Positions 1 through 6,111 of a DNA stretch of 10,500 nt are shown here, one piece after another. Made by a program: the position numbers and the translations under genes. Source of the stretch: an uncultured Bacillota bacterium (lineage in GTDB: Bacteria > Bacillota > Clostridia > Christensenellales > UBA1242); the NCBI GenBank assembly GCA_945947685.1, contig CAMEYT010000005.1:1-10500 (forward strand), given 5' to 3'. The notes under the pieces are model-generated. The model searched no databases and was not told the DNA's origin. It saw only the letters and a list, made by a program, of their open reading frames with translations. Numbering within the stretch: the first letter of the stretch is position 1; each line of letters begins with the position of its first letter.

Positions 1-1
1 C

Positions 2-706
2 GTTAAATATCAGAATATTAATGGTGCAACAGCAAATGAAATCACAGCAAAAAATGAAGAAATTGTCAATGCTTTGCTTGAGAAATTTGAATATACTTCT
101 CAAACAGAATATAAGAAAGCTATTACAAACGGAGGTGTTATTACAGCATCTGCCAGTGATGAACTATTAATGAAAGCTTTCCTTGCTATGTTAGTTGCGG
201 TTATACTAATCTTAATCTATGTAGCAATTCGTTTTGAAATAACAAGTGGGCTAGCAGCTATTTTAGCATTATGTCATGATTTATTAGTGGTAACAAGTTT
301 GGTGCTTATCTGCAGAATTACTGTAAATAGCTCATTTATTGCTGCTTTGGTAACAATTCTTGGATACTCAATTAATAATACAATTATTATCTTTGATAGA
401 ATTAGAGAGAATGTTAGATCAGGAAAATTTGAAAATGTTAGCAACTCAACAATCGCAAATATTTCTGTAAAAGAAACTATGACTAGATCAGTTTATACAA
501 CGTTGACAACATTTGTAACAATTCTGTTAGTTGCAGCAATTGGAGTCCCTGATATCAGAGCTTTTGCGCTTCCAATTACATTTGGAATTTTAGCTGGCTT
601 CTATTCATCAGTTTTTATCACTCCTGGACTATGGGCAATCGCTTTCCGTGGCTCAAAGAAAAAGAAAGAAAAAACTGTTAAGAAAAAAGATGAATATGAA
701 GTGTAA
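2..706 (+). CDS. secF: Protein translocase subunit SecF, C-terminal part (5' end outside window)
   Basis: SecF works with SecD in the membrane to pull secreted proteins through SecYEG, using the ion gradient. The frame is open from the window's left edge, so the N-terminus (first membrane segment and most of the periplasmic domain) is missing; a TTG at 74 lies inside the gene and is not the start. About 234 codons remain. They show the end of the extracytoplasmic domain, then about five hydrophobic segments. The family signature appears as GYSINNTIIIFDRIREN at about residues 121-137 of the visible part, followed by a helical pair and a Lys-rich cytoplasmic tail ending KKKDEYEV. In well-studied SecF proteins the signature reads SxNDxI; here the Asp is Asn (codon 377-379). 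Whether this is a separate SecF or the end of a SecDF fusion cannot be seen. Family assignment is firm. Confidence 0.93.
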   Translation, partial: VKYQNINGATANEITAKNEEIVNALLEKFEYTSQTEYKKAITNGGVITASASDELLMKAFLAMLVAVILILIYVAIRFEITSGLAAILALCHDLLVVTSLVLICRITVNSSFIAALVTILGYSINNTIIIFDRIRENVRSGKFENVSNSTIANISVKETMTRSVYTTLTTFVTILLVAAIGVPDIRAFALPITFGILAGFYSSVFITPGLWAIAFRGSKKKKEKTVKKKDEYEV

Positions 707-816
707 TCTCTTGATTAAACTATGATTTAATATAGATAATTAAAGAAAATAATTAAATAAAATTGATTTATTATCTAAAAAATAAATTATTATCAATAAA
801 TATTTATTAAAATAAG
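707..816. other. AT-rich spacer after secF, no gene seen
   Basis: This is almost purely A+T sequence between the secF stop and the terminator hairpin. No plausible coding frame with a ribosome binding site is present. An 8-base inverted repeat (733-740 with 770-777, 29-base loop) is visible, but in sequence this AT-rich it may be chance. Confidence 0.6.
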
Positions 817-846
817 AAAAATGCAAGAAATCGCTTGCATTTTTTT
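817..846 (+). terminator. Intrinsic terminator after secF
   Basis: An 11-bp perfect stem (817-827 with 834-844; core ATGCAAG/CTTGCAT) closes a 6-base loop and runs into a T tract at 841-846. The A-run on the 5' side means it could also terminate in the opposite direction. It separates the secF unit from rpsB. Confidence 0.88.
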
Positions 847-863
847 ATTGTATATGTTATACT
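835..863 (+). promoter_or_regulatory. Extended -10 promoter for rpsB-tsf
   Basis: The -10 is TATACT at 858-863, preceded by TG plus one base (855-857), an extended -10. A 17-base spacer leads back to TTGCAT at 835-840, a poor -35 that lies inside the 3' arm of the upstream terminator. Transcription would start near 870 and give a leader of about 128 nt before rpsB. Confidence 0.72.
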
Positions 864-867
864 CAGC

Positions 868-959
868 CTGTCATTGAGACAAATTAACACCCATTACTTA
901 TTTAACAGCGGTTGCCGATACATTCTCTCAAGTGTAGGTTGTTGTTAGAGCTATGACAG
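868..959 (+). promoter_or_regulatory. Candidate structured 5' leader of rpsB
   Basis: The leader is less AT-rich than the spacer before it and can fold. CTGTCAT (868-874) pairs perfectly with ATGACAG (953-959), enclosing the element. Inside, AACAGC (904-909) pairs with GTTGTT (941-946, one G-U), and TACA (919-922) with TGTA (933-936). The apical loop contains TCTCAA (926-931), complementary to TTGAGA (874-879), a possible 6-bp pseudoknot sharing base 874 with the outer helix. S2 represses its own mRNA in enterobacteria, so an S2-sensing role is a reasonable guess. I cannot match this to a named RNA family. The inferred transcript start (about 870) would clip the first bases of the outer helix. 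Confidence 0.5.
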
Positions 960-997
960 AGTGGGGAAGACTAAAAACAAAAAGGAGGAAATAAAAA

Positions 998-1861
998 ATG
1001 TCAGTTATATCAATGAAAGAATTTTTAGAAGCTGGCGTGCATTTCGGACACCAAACAAGAAAATGGAATCCAAAGATGAAACCATATATCTTTACGGCTA
1101 GAAACGACATTCACATCATCAATCTAGAAATTACAACTGAACAAGTAGATAGAGCGTATAATTTTATTCGTGATGTTGCTGCTTCAGGAAAGTCTATTCT
1201 TTTCGTTGGAACAAAGAAACAAGCTCAAGATGTGCTTAAAGAAGAAGCTGAAAGATGCGGAATGTTCTATGTTGCAACAAGATGGTTAGGAGGATGCTTA
1301 ACAAACTTCAAAACAATCAGAACTAGAATTGAAAGACTTAACAAATTAAATCAAATGGAAAAGGTTGGAGAATTTGACCTTCTTCCTAAAAAAGAGGTTG
1401 CTATTCTCAAAGCTGAGAGGGATAAACTTGAAAAGAACCTTGGAGGAATTAAAGATATGAGAGAACTCCCAGGTGCAATCGTTGTTGTTGACCCTTCTTG
1501 CGAACATATTTGTGTCAAAGAGGCAATTTCTCTTAAGATTCCTATGGTTGGATTAGTAGATACAAATTGCGATCCTACAGGAATTGATTATGTTATCGCT
1601 GGTAACGATGATGCAATACGTTCAGTTAAGTTAATCGCTGCAGCTTTAGCTGATGCTGTTATCGAAGCTAAAGAGGGAGTTGCTCCAGCTAAGAAAGAAG
1701 AATCTGCTGAAGAAGACGTAAATTTAGAAGAAGCAATCAAAGAAATGACTCTTGCCATTAAACCTGAAGATAAAGATAAGAAACCTGCTAGAAAGCCAAG
1801 AGTAAAAAAAGAAGTGAAAACTGAAGAACCTAAAACTGAAAAAACAGAAAAAGGAGAATAA
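998..1861 (+). CDS. rpsB: 30S ribosomal protein S2
   Basis: S2 binds late in 30S assembly, on the solvent side of the small subunit. The start ATG follows AGGAGG at 983-988 with a 9-base gap. The N-terminus carries the family pattern MKEFLEAGVHFGHQTRKWNPKM; later come FVGTKKQAQ, RWLGGCLTNFKT, and the C-terminal signature of the fold, GLVDTNCDPTGIDYVIAGNDDA. The protein is 287 residues against about 230-260 for typical S2. The extra length is a Lys/Glu/Pro-rich tail at about residues 228-287, with no obvious fold. It is first in a two-gene unit with tsf, the usual bacterial pair, and its last codons carry the tsf ribosome binding site. Confidence 0.98.
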   Translation: MSVISMKEFLEAGVHFGHQTRKWNPKMKPYIFTARNDIHIINLEITTEQVDRAYNFIRDVAASGKSILFVGTKKQAQDVLKEEAERCGMFYVATRWLGGCLTNFKTIRTRIERLNKLNQMEKVGEFDLLPKKEVAILKAERDKLEKNLGGIKDMRELPGAIVVVDPSCEHICVKEAISLKIPMVGLVDTNCDPTGIDYVIAGNDDAIRSVKLIAAALADAVIEAKEGVAPAKKEESAEEDVNLEEAIKEMTLAIKPEDKDKKPARKPRVKKEVKTEEPKTEKTEKGE

Positions 1862-1866
1862 TTAAT

Positions 1867-2511
1867 ATGTTTACTGCTCAAGACGTTGCCAAGCTTCGTG
1901 CTCAAACGAACGCTGGTATGATGGACTGTAAGAAAGCTCTTACAGAAAGCAATGGTGATTTTGAAAAAGCTGCACAATGGCTAAGAGAGAAAGGTATTGC
2001 TGCCGCTGCTAAAAAACAAAGCAGAATCGCTTCAGAAGGGGTTGTTGGCTCTTATATCCATATGGGAGGAAAAATCGGAGTTTTAATCGAAGTTAACTGC
2101 GAAACAGACTTTGTTGCTAAAACAGACGCTTTCCAACAATTAGTAAAAGACTTCGCTATGCAAGTTGCTGCTGCGAATCCAAAATATGTTAGAAGAGAAG
2201 AAGTTCCAACTGAAGAATTAGAGAAAGAAAAAGAAATTCTTCGTGCTCAAGCTCAAAATGAAGGAAAGCCTGCTCAAATTATTGAAAGAATGGTTGAAGG
2301 AAGAGTATCAAAATACTACAAAGATGTTTGTCTTTTAGATCAAGACTTTGTAAAAGATTCATCTAAGACAATCCAACAAGTTCTTAATGAAGCAACACTT
2401 CAAATTGGAGAAAAAATTTCAATTAGAAGATTTACACGTTATGAAATGGGAGAAGGTCTCGAAAAGAGAAATGATAACCTTGCAGAAGAAGTTGCAAAAA
2501 TGAGTAAATAA
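1867..2511 (+). CDS. tsf: Elongation factor Ts, short form
   Basis: EF-Ts recycles EF-Tu by promoting GDP release. The N-terminal UBA-like domain (about residues 1-50) has the signature LRAQTNAGMMDCKKAL, and the core begins with EVNCETDFVAK at about 75-85, including the TDFVA motif that contacts EF-Tu. At 214 residues the protein is much shorter than the roughly 290-residue Bacillus-type or 283-residue E. coli protein. It resembles the compact forms of Thermus and cyanobacteria, which have a single core subdomain. The reading frame is intact to its C-terminus (KISIRRFTRYEMGEG, then an acidic/basic tail), so this is a short type and not a truncation. The start ATG lies 5 bases after the rpsB stop, with AAGGAG (1851-1856) inside the end of rpsB. 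Confidence 0.97.
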   Translation: MFTAQDVAKLRAQTNAGMMDCKKALTESNGDFEKAAQWLREKGIAAAAKKQSRIASEGVVGSYIHMGGKIGVLIEVNCETDFVAKTDAFQQLVKDFAMQVAAANPKYVRREEVPTEELEKEKEILRAQAQNEGKPAQIIERMVEGRVSKYYKDVCLLDQDFVKDSSKTIQQVLNEATLQIGEKISIRRFTRYEMGEGLEKRNDNLAEEVAKMSK

Positions 2512-2517
2512 TCTATT

Positions 2518-2547
2518 AAAACACTCACAAAATTGTGGGTGTTTTTT
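2518..2547 (+). terminator. Intrinsic terminator after tsf
   Basis: An 11-bp stem (2518-2528 with 2535-2545, core CACTCAC/GTGGGTG with one T-G wobble) closes a short AT loop and is followed by a T run to 2547. It ends the rpsB-tsf unit seven bases after the tsf stop. Confidence 0.9.
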
Positions 2548-2715
2548 GATTTGTAGAATATTAACATTTTTTTGATTATGTAAGATAGTATTTTTTTGCT
2601 AAATTTGAAAACAATTTCATATTTTATTTAAAAATAAAAAGATGTAAGAATTAGATTAAATTTGTTTGTTTTTTTTTGAGTTTTATTGTATTATGTATAT
2701 CGTAAAGGAGTATAT
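2548..2715. other. AT-rich spacer where pyrH would be expected
   Basis: This spacer is T-rich and low in complexity, with several poly-T runs, and holds no gene. In many Firmicutes pyrH (UMP kinase) sits between tsf and frr; no trace of it is visible here. The end of the stretch holds the frr promoter and ribosome binding site. Confidence 0.7.
2666..2694 (+). promoter_or_regulatory. Probable promoter for frr-uppS-cdsA-rseP-polC-like unit
   Basis: TTGTTT (2666-2671), a 17-base spacer and TATTAT (2689-2694) fit a SigA-type promoter. Transcription would start near 2701, only about 15 bases before the frr ATG, so the leader is very short. The surroundings are T-rich, so chance matches are easy, but a promoter is needed here because a terminator lies just upstream. 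Confidence 0.55.
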
Positions 2716-3285
2716 ATGTTAAACGAAATGACTGAAGAAGTTTTTAATTCATTAAAACAAGATTTAGAAAAGGCATATAATCACCAAGCTAGTGAATATG
2801 CTGTTATTAGAGCGGGAAGAGCTAATCCGCATATATTGGATAAAATATATGTTGATTATTATGGTGTCCCAACACCAATTTATCAAATGGCAAATATTTC
2901 AGTTTCCGAAGCGAGAATTTTATGTATTTCTGTTTGGGATCAAGGACAAGTAAAGAATGTGTCAAAAGCTATTGCTGCATCAGATATTGGAATTACACCT
3001 TCTGACGATGGAAGAGTTATTAGACTTATTTTTCCTCAACTAACTGAAGAGAGAAGAAGAGATATCACAAAGCAAGTTAGAAAAATAGCAGAAGATACTA
3101 AAGTGGTTATGAGAAATGCTAGAAGAGATGCTTTAGATTTACTAAAAGATATGAAGAAGAATGGAGACTTGTCTGAAGATGAATTATCTAGTTGCGAGAA
3201 AGATGTTCAAAAGATTTTAGATGGATACATGGCAAAGGTTGATGCGTTAACTGAAAGCAAAGAAAAAGAGATTATGGAAGTCTAA
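2716..3285 (+). CDS. frr: Ribosome recycling factor (RRF)
   Basis: RRF, together with EF-G, splits the post-termination ribosome. ATG 2716 is chosen because AAAGGAG (2704-2710) lies 5 bases before it; an in-frame TTG at 2686 lies within the promoter and has no ribosome binding site. The protein is then 189 residues, close to the usual 185. Signatures include IRAGRANPHILD (residues 31-42, the RxGRAxPxxLD motif) and RLIFPQLTEERRRDITK (about 103-119), both from the long three-helix domain, with the small beta domain between. It heads a tightly spaced unit; uppS starts 12 bases after its stop. Confidence 0.97.
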   Translation: MLNEMTEEVFNSLKQDLEKAYNHQASEYAVIRAGRANPHILDKIYVDYYGVPTPIYQMANISVSEARILCISVWDQGQVKNVSKAIAASDIGITPSDDGRVIRLIFPQLTEERRRDITKQVRKIAEDTKVVMRNARRDALDLLKDMKKNGDLSEDELSSCEKDVQKILDGYMAKVDALTESKEKEIMEV

Positions 3286-3297
3286 TTGTGAGGTTTA

Positions 3298-4002
3298 ATG
3301 TTTAATAAAAGAGTTGCACCTAGAAATGTTCCAAAACATATTGGGATTATTTTAGATGGGAATGGACGATGGGCAACTAAACGAGGGTTGCCAAGAAATT
3401 ATGGACATCGTAAGGGAGTTGAAGCCATATTTCGAACAATAGAAGCGAGTCTAAAATTTGGCATTAAATATATGTCAGTTTTTGCGTTTTCAACAGAAAA
3501 TTGGAAAAGATCAAAAGAAGAGATTGATGGAATATTTTCTTTAGTAAAAGAGTTTTTTGAATCTGAGATTGATAAAATTGTTACATCAGGAGTTAAAATC
3601 AATTTTTTTGGAGATTTGACAGCGTTTTCTGAGGACATAAGAGAGGTGCTATATAAAGCTGTTGAATTATCTAAAAATAACAATAAACTTACATTCAATA
3701 TGTGCTTAAACTATGGCGGGAAACAGGATATTGTGCAATCTGTGAATAATTTGATTTCTAATGGCAAAAAAATGATTACGGAGCAAGATATTTCAGATAA
3801 TTTATATTCAAAAGGAATGCCTGATTTGGATTTTGTCATTAGAACTAGCGGAGAGGAGAGACTATCGAATTTTATGATATATCAAGCTGCTTATGCAGAA
3901 CTATATTTTCCTAAAGTTTTATGGCCAGATTTTAATGAAAAAGAGTTATGGAAAGCTCTAGTTGTATACTCAAAGAGAAAGAGGAGATTTGGAGGATACT
4001 AG
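3298..4002 (+). CDS. uppS: Isoprenyl transferase, probable undecaprenyl diphosphate synthase
   Basis: This cis-prenyltransferase adds isopentenyl units to farnesyl diphosphate to make the C55 lipid carrier for peptidoglycan and other wall polymers. Signatures are HIGIILDGNGRWA (residues 14-26; catalytic Asp20 followed by the diphosphate-binding GNGR), FAFSTENWKR (62-71), LNYGGKQDIV (137-146) and RTSGEERLSNF (182-192), the IPP-binding motif. Length, 234 residues, is normal for the family. The ribosome binding site (GTGAGG, 3288-3293) is modest and close to the ATG. cdsA begins one base after its stop, so the two are probably translationally coupled. Product chain length cannot be proved from sequence, but the context and size fit UppS. 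Confidence 0.96.
   Translation: MFNKRVAPRNVPKHIGIILDGNGRWATKRGLPRNYGHRKGVEAIFRTIEASLKFGIKYMSVFAFSTENWKRSKEEIDGIFSLVKEFFESEIDKIVTSGVKINFFGDLTAFSEDIREVLYKAVELSKNNNKLTFNMCLNYGGKQDIVQSVNNLISNGKKMITEQDISDNLYSKGMPDLDFVIRTSGEERLSNFMIYQAAYAELYFPKVLWPDFNEKELWKALVVYSKRKRRFGGY
3991..3995 (+). promoter_or_regulatory. RBS that decides the cdsA start
   Basis: GGAGG lies at the end of uppS, 8 bases before ATG 4004. It selects this ATG over an in-frame TTG at 3962, which lies deep inside uppS. Confidence 0.8.
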
Positions 4003-4003
4003 T

Positions 4004-4948
4004 ATGAAGAAGAGAATTTTAACAGCAGTTGGAATAGTTGTTACTTTGATTTTATTTTTTGTATTAAAAGTGTTTGTTAATGATTATTTCTTTGATGCTT
4101 TAATATTCGGGATGGGCGCATTTGCGGCTTATGAGACTGCGAAAATATTATCAAAAGCAGGTGTTAAGAATTATCAGTATTTATGTTTGAGTTTTGTTGC
4201 TGTTCAGTTTATTTCCAATTTTTTGGGGATATTCTATAAACTTCCAATTTGGTTGATTATTGTAATTGACATAGCGAGTATAATTGTTGTAGCATTTGGA
4301 AGTTTCTTATGGAGTCTTATAAGTAAAAAGACTAAAGATGAAATAAGGGTCAAAGAAGTTAAAATATCAAAAGCGAAGTTTTCTTTTAATAGAGCTTTAG
4401 GAAATTTAATTTGCTTTATTTATCCAACATTTTTTGTAATGTTGATGATGTTATTAAATCATTTTGATGGGCTTGCTTTGATTAATATTGATAATTATAA
4501 CGGAAAATTATCTTTAATTGTGTTATTATTTATGTTCTTAATTCCAATCTTTACTGATACATTTGCAATGTTGATTGGAATGTTGATTGGAGGAAAAAAA
4601 TTATGTCCTAAAATTAGCCCTAAAAAGACAATTTCTGGTGCTGTTGGAGGAACCTTGTGTTGTGTGTTGTTATCAGTTAGTGTTTATTATATTTTGTATT
4701 CAACTAACTACTTTTATACAGTTTTAGCACAAGGATTGCCAATCTGGGCGTTTATAATTATAATTTTACTAGGCTCAATTATTGCTCAAACAGGAGATTT
4801 ATTTGAGTCATTTCTAAAAAGAAGAGCAGGGGTAAAAGATTCAGGAAAAATTCTTCCTGGACACGGTGGAATGTTAGATCGAATAGATTCATATATTTTT
4901 GTCGCACCTTTCTTGCTTATAGCATTTGCACTTGTTGTAGTTTTGTAG
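4004..4948 (+). CDS. cdsA: Phosphatidate cytidylyltransferase (CDP-diacylglycerol synthase)
   Basis: CdsA converts phosphatidic acid and CTP to CDP-diacylglycerol, the precursor of membrane phospholipids. The protein is 314 residues, within the upper range for the family. It starts MKKRILTAVG and has multiple hydrophobic segments, roughly eight, interrupted by a basic cytoplasmic loop at about residues 105-130. The family signature is complete at residues 269-295: S-x-L-K-R, then K-D-S-G, then PGHGGMLDRIDS, including the Asp/His residues that bind metal and substrate. The next gene follows after 9 bases. In many Firmicutes dxr lies at that junction; here it does not. Assignment is secure. Confidence 0.96.
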   Translation: MKKRILTAVGIVVTLILFFVLKVFVNDYFFDALIFGMGAFAAYETAKILSKAGVKNYQYLCLSFVAVQFISNFLGIFYKLPIWLIIVIDIASIIVVAFGSFLWSLISKKTKDEIRVKEVKISKAKFSFNRALGNLICFIYPTFFVMLMMLLNHFDGLALINIDNYNGKLSLIVLLFMFLIPIFTDTFAMLIGMLIGGKKLCPKISPKKTISGAVGGTLCCVLLSVSVYYILYSTNYFYTVLAQGLPIWAFIIIILLGSIIAQTGDLFESFLKRRAGVKDSGKILPGHGGMLDRIDSYIFVAPFLLIAFALVVVL

Positions 4949-4960
4949 GAGGATATAGTG
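4947..4960 (+). promoter_or_regulatory. RBS and GTG start of rseP
   Basis: AGGAGG (4947-4952) overlaps the cdsA stop and lies 5 bases before GTG 4958. The nearby ATG at 4962 is in another frame, so GTG is the start. Confidence 0.82.
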
Positions 4961-5356
4961 GATGTATTTATATATATTCTATACGTTCTTTTAGCTATAG
5001 CTGTTCTCTTATTCCTAATTTTGGTTCACGAGCTGGGACACTATATCGCTGGAAGAATTCTAAAGTTTAAAATTACTGAATTTTCCATTGGGTTTGGTAA
5101 GGCAATTTTCTCTAAAACAAATAAAAGAGGAGAGAAAATTTCTCTTAGGATTATCCCTTTAGGAGGGTATTGTTCTTTTGCAGGAGAAGCTGATGAGAAT
5201 GCTGAGCCTCAGCCGGGCGATTTTAATTCATTTGCACCTTGGAAGAGAATAATTGTTTTTTTAGCGGGAATTATAATGAATTTCATTGTCGCTATTATAT
5301 TTTCATTCATCGCACTTGTTTCTATAGGTGGTCGTGATATTGTAAAAATTCAGTAA
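4958..5356 (+). CDS. rseP: Site-2 membrane zinc metalloprotease RseP/RasP, N-terminal part before a frameshift
   Basis: RseP-family proteases cut substrates within the membrane, such as anti-sigma factors and leftover signal peptides. The first 132 codons hold a long N-terminal membrane segment with the zinc site HELGH (residues 24-28), the conserved ITEFSIGFG stretch, IIPLGGYCSFAGE, and a second segment (FLAGIIMNFIVAIIFSFIALVSI). The frame then stops at 5354-5356, just where the PDZ domain should begin. The rest of the protein continues in the -1 frame to 6102. Joined, the product would be about 381 residues, normal for the family. One base missing from the A-run at 5344-5348 explains everything. 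It may be a sequencing or assembly error, a recent mutation, or less likely programmed frameshifting. By itself this fragment would lack the second half of the active site. Confidence 0.92.
   Translation: MDVFIYILYVLLAIAVLLFLILVHELGHYIAGRILKFKITEFSIGFGKAIFSKTNKRGEKISLRIIPLGGYCSFAGEADENAEPQPGDFNSFAPWKRIIVFLAGIIMNFIVAIIFSFIALVSIGGRDIVKIQ
5338..5356 (+). other. Frameshift window within rseP
   Basis: The upstream frame closes with TAA at 5354-5356 and the downstream frame is closed by TGA at 5335-5337, so the switch must lie between them. The stretch contains five A residues (5344-5348). Adding one A gives a continuous reading DIVKNSVTPDAPYSSSV, which leads smoothly into the PDZ region. There is no canonical X-XXY-YYZ slippery heptamer and no convincing stem-loop just downstream (only a 5-bp pairing, 5363-5367 with 5386-5390). 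Confidence 0.85.
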
Positions 5357-5625
5357 CTCCAGATGCTCCATATTCATCGTCTGTAGCATTTAAGGAAGGG
5401 GATGTAATTTATAAAATAGGTGATGAAAAATTAGATATTGCCTTTGGAACAACATTTGCCAATGCAAAAATAACACAATATAAGAAGGCAGAAGCATATG
5501 TAAAAGAACAGGTTGAAGCAGGTAATACTACAGCTAAAATTGAGGATTATACTTTTACTGCAGAAGTTAGAAGAGATGGCGAAATTATTACTTTGGATAA
5601 TGTTCGTCTATTCGAAGTTGATGAA

Positions 5626-5673
5626 GTTGATGCAGAGGGCAATGTTAAGGTGGATGCAGAAGGAAATATTATA
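5626..5673 (+). repeat. Tandem 24-bp repeat inside rseP
   Basis: Two adjacent 24-base units (5626-5649, 5650-5673) encode VDAEGNVK and VDAEGNII. The units differ mainly at third positions, so the duplication is not recent. It lies in the extracytoplasmic region between the PDZ domain and the last membrane segments. Confidence 0.7.
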
Positions 5674-6111
5674 AAAAGTTATGTGTTCGGTGTAACGTAT
5701 GAATATTATGTCCATTCATTTGGCGAAGCATTGGGTAGATGCTGGAGTTATTCTTTTGGCCTTTCATGGATGGTCCTCAAGAGTTTATGGCAATTATTTA
5801 CTTTCCAAGTTCCAATTACAGACGTCGGAGGAACTGTTACTACTATCAAAATAATGGCAGAAAACACACGTGCAAATCCTGCCAATCTATTGCTTTTAAT
5901 TCCTTTAATTTCTGCTAATTTAGGGGTATTCAATTTGCTCCCATTCCCAGCTTTAGACGGAGCTCATGTTGTATTTACAATTATTGAATGGATAAGAAGA
6001 AAGCCAATAAATAGAAAGGTAGAGAACACAATTCACTTTGTAGGATTATGTATTTTATTTGCTTTTATCGTTATAGTTGACATTTTGCATTTTGTCTTGT
6101 AAAATATAACT

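Larger units (their letters stand above)
5338..6102 (+). pseudogene. rseP: RseP/RasP C-terminal part, continuing after the frameshift
   Basis: This is the remainder of the protease in the -1 frame. It opens with a PDZ-like segment (SVTPDAPYSSSV, FKEGDVIYKIGDEKL), a region probably inserted in the PDZ domain, two copies of VDAEGN(V/I), then membrane segments. The second catalytic motif is NLLPFPALDGAHVVF, whose Asp completes zinc coordination; the usual last Gly of LDGG is Ala. It ends in a final hydrophobic helix. No ATG or ribosome binding site is placed to start it alone (the first TTG is at 5593, inside the domain), so it is best read as one gene with the preceding part. About 250 codons stay open and conserved after the lesion, which favours a very recent event or an artefact over decay. 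Confidence 0.85.

Noticed and set aside
733..777. An 8-base inverted repeat in the AT-rich spacer after secF
   Set aside because: It is made almost only of A and T with a 29-base loop; such matches are expected by chance here.
1588..1977. A 129-codon open frame on the minus strand across the end of rpsB and start of tsf
   Set aside because: It is antisense to two certain genes, has a Ser/Leu-rich composition typical of a shadow frame, and has no ribosome binding site.
2622..2639. The AT-only palindrome TTTTATTT/AAATAAAA before frr
   Set aside because: The loop of two bases is too tight for RNA and the composition makes it likely chance; no T-tract context for a terminator.
2686..2715. An upstream TTG start for frr
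   Set aside because: It overlaps the likely -10 region and has no ribosome binding site, whereas ATG 2716 has AAAGGAG at good spacing and gives the usual family length.
5344..5350. A-AAA-ATT as a programmed -1 frameshift heptamer
   Set aside because: It does not fit X-XXY-YYZ and no strong downstream stem-loop or pseudoknot is seen; a missing base in the A-run is simpler. Kept only as a low-probability option.
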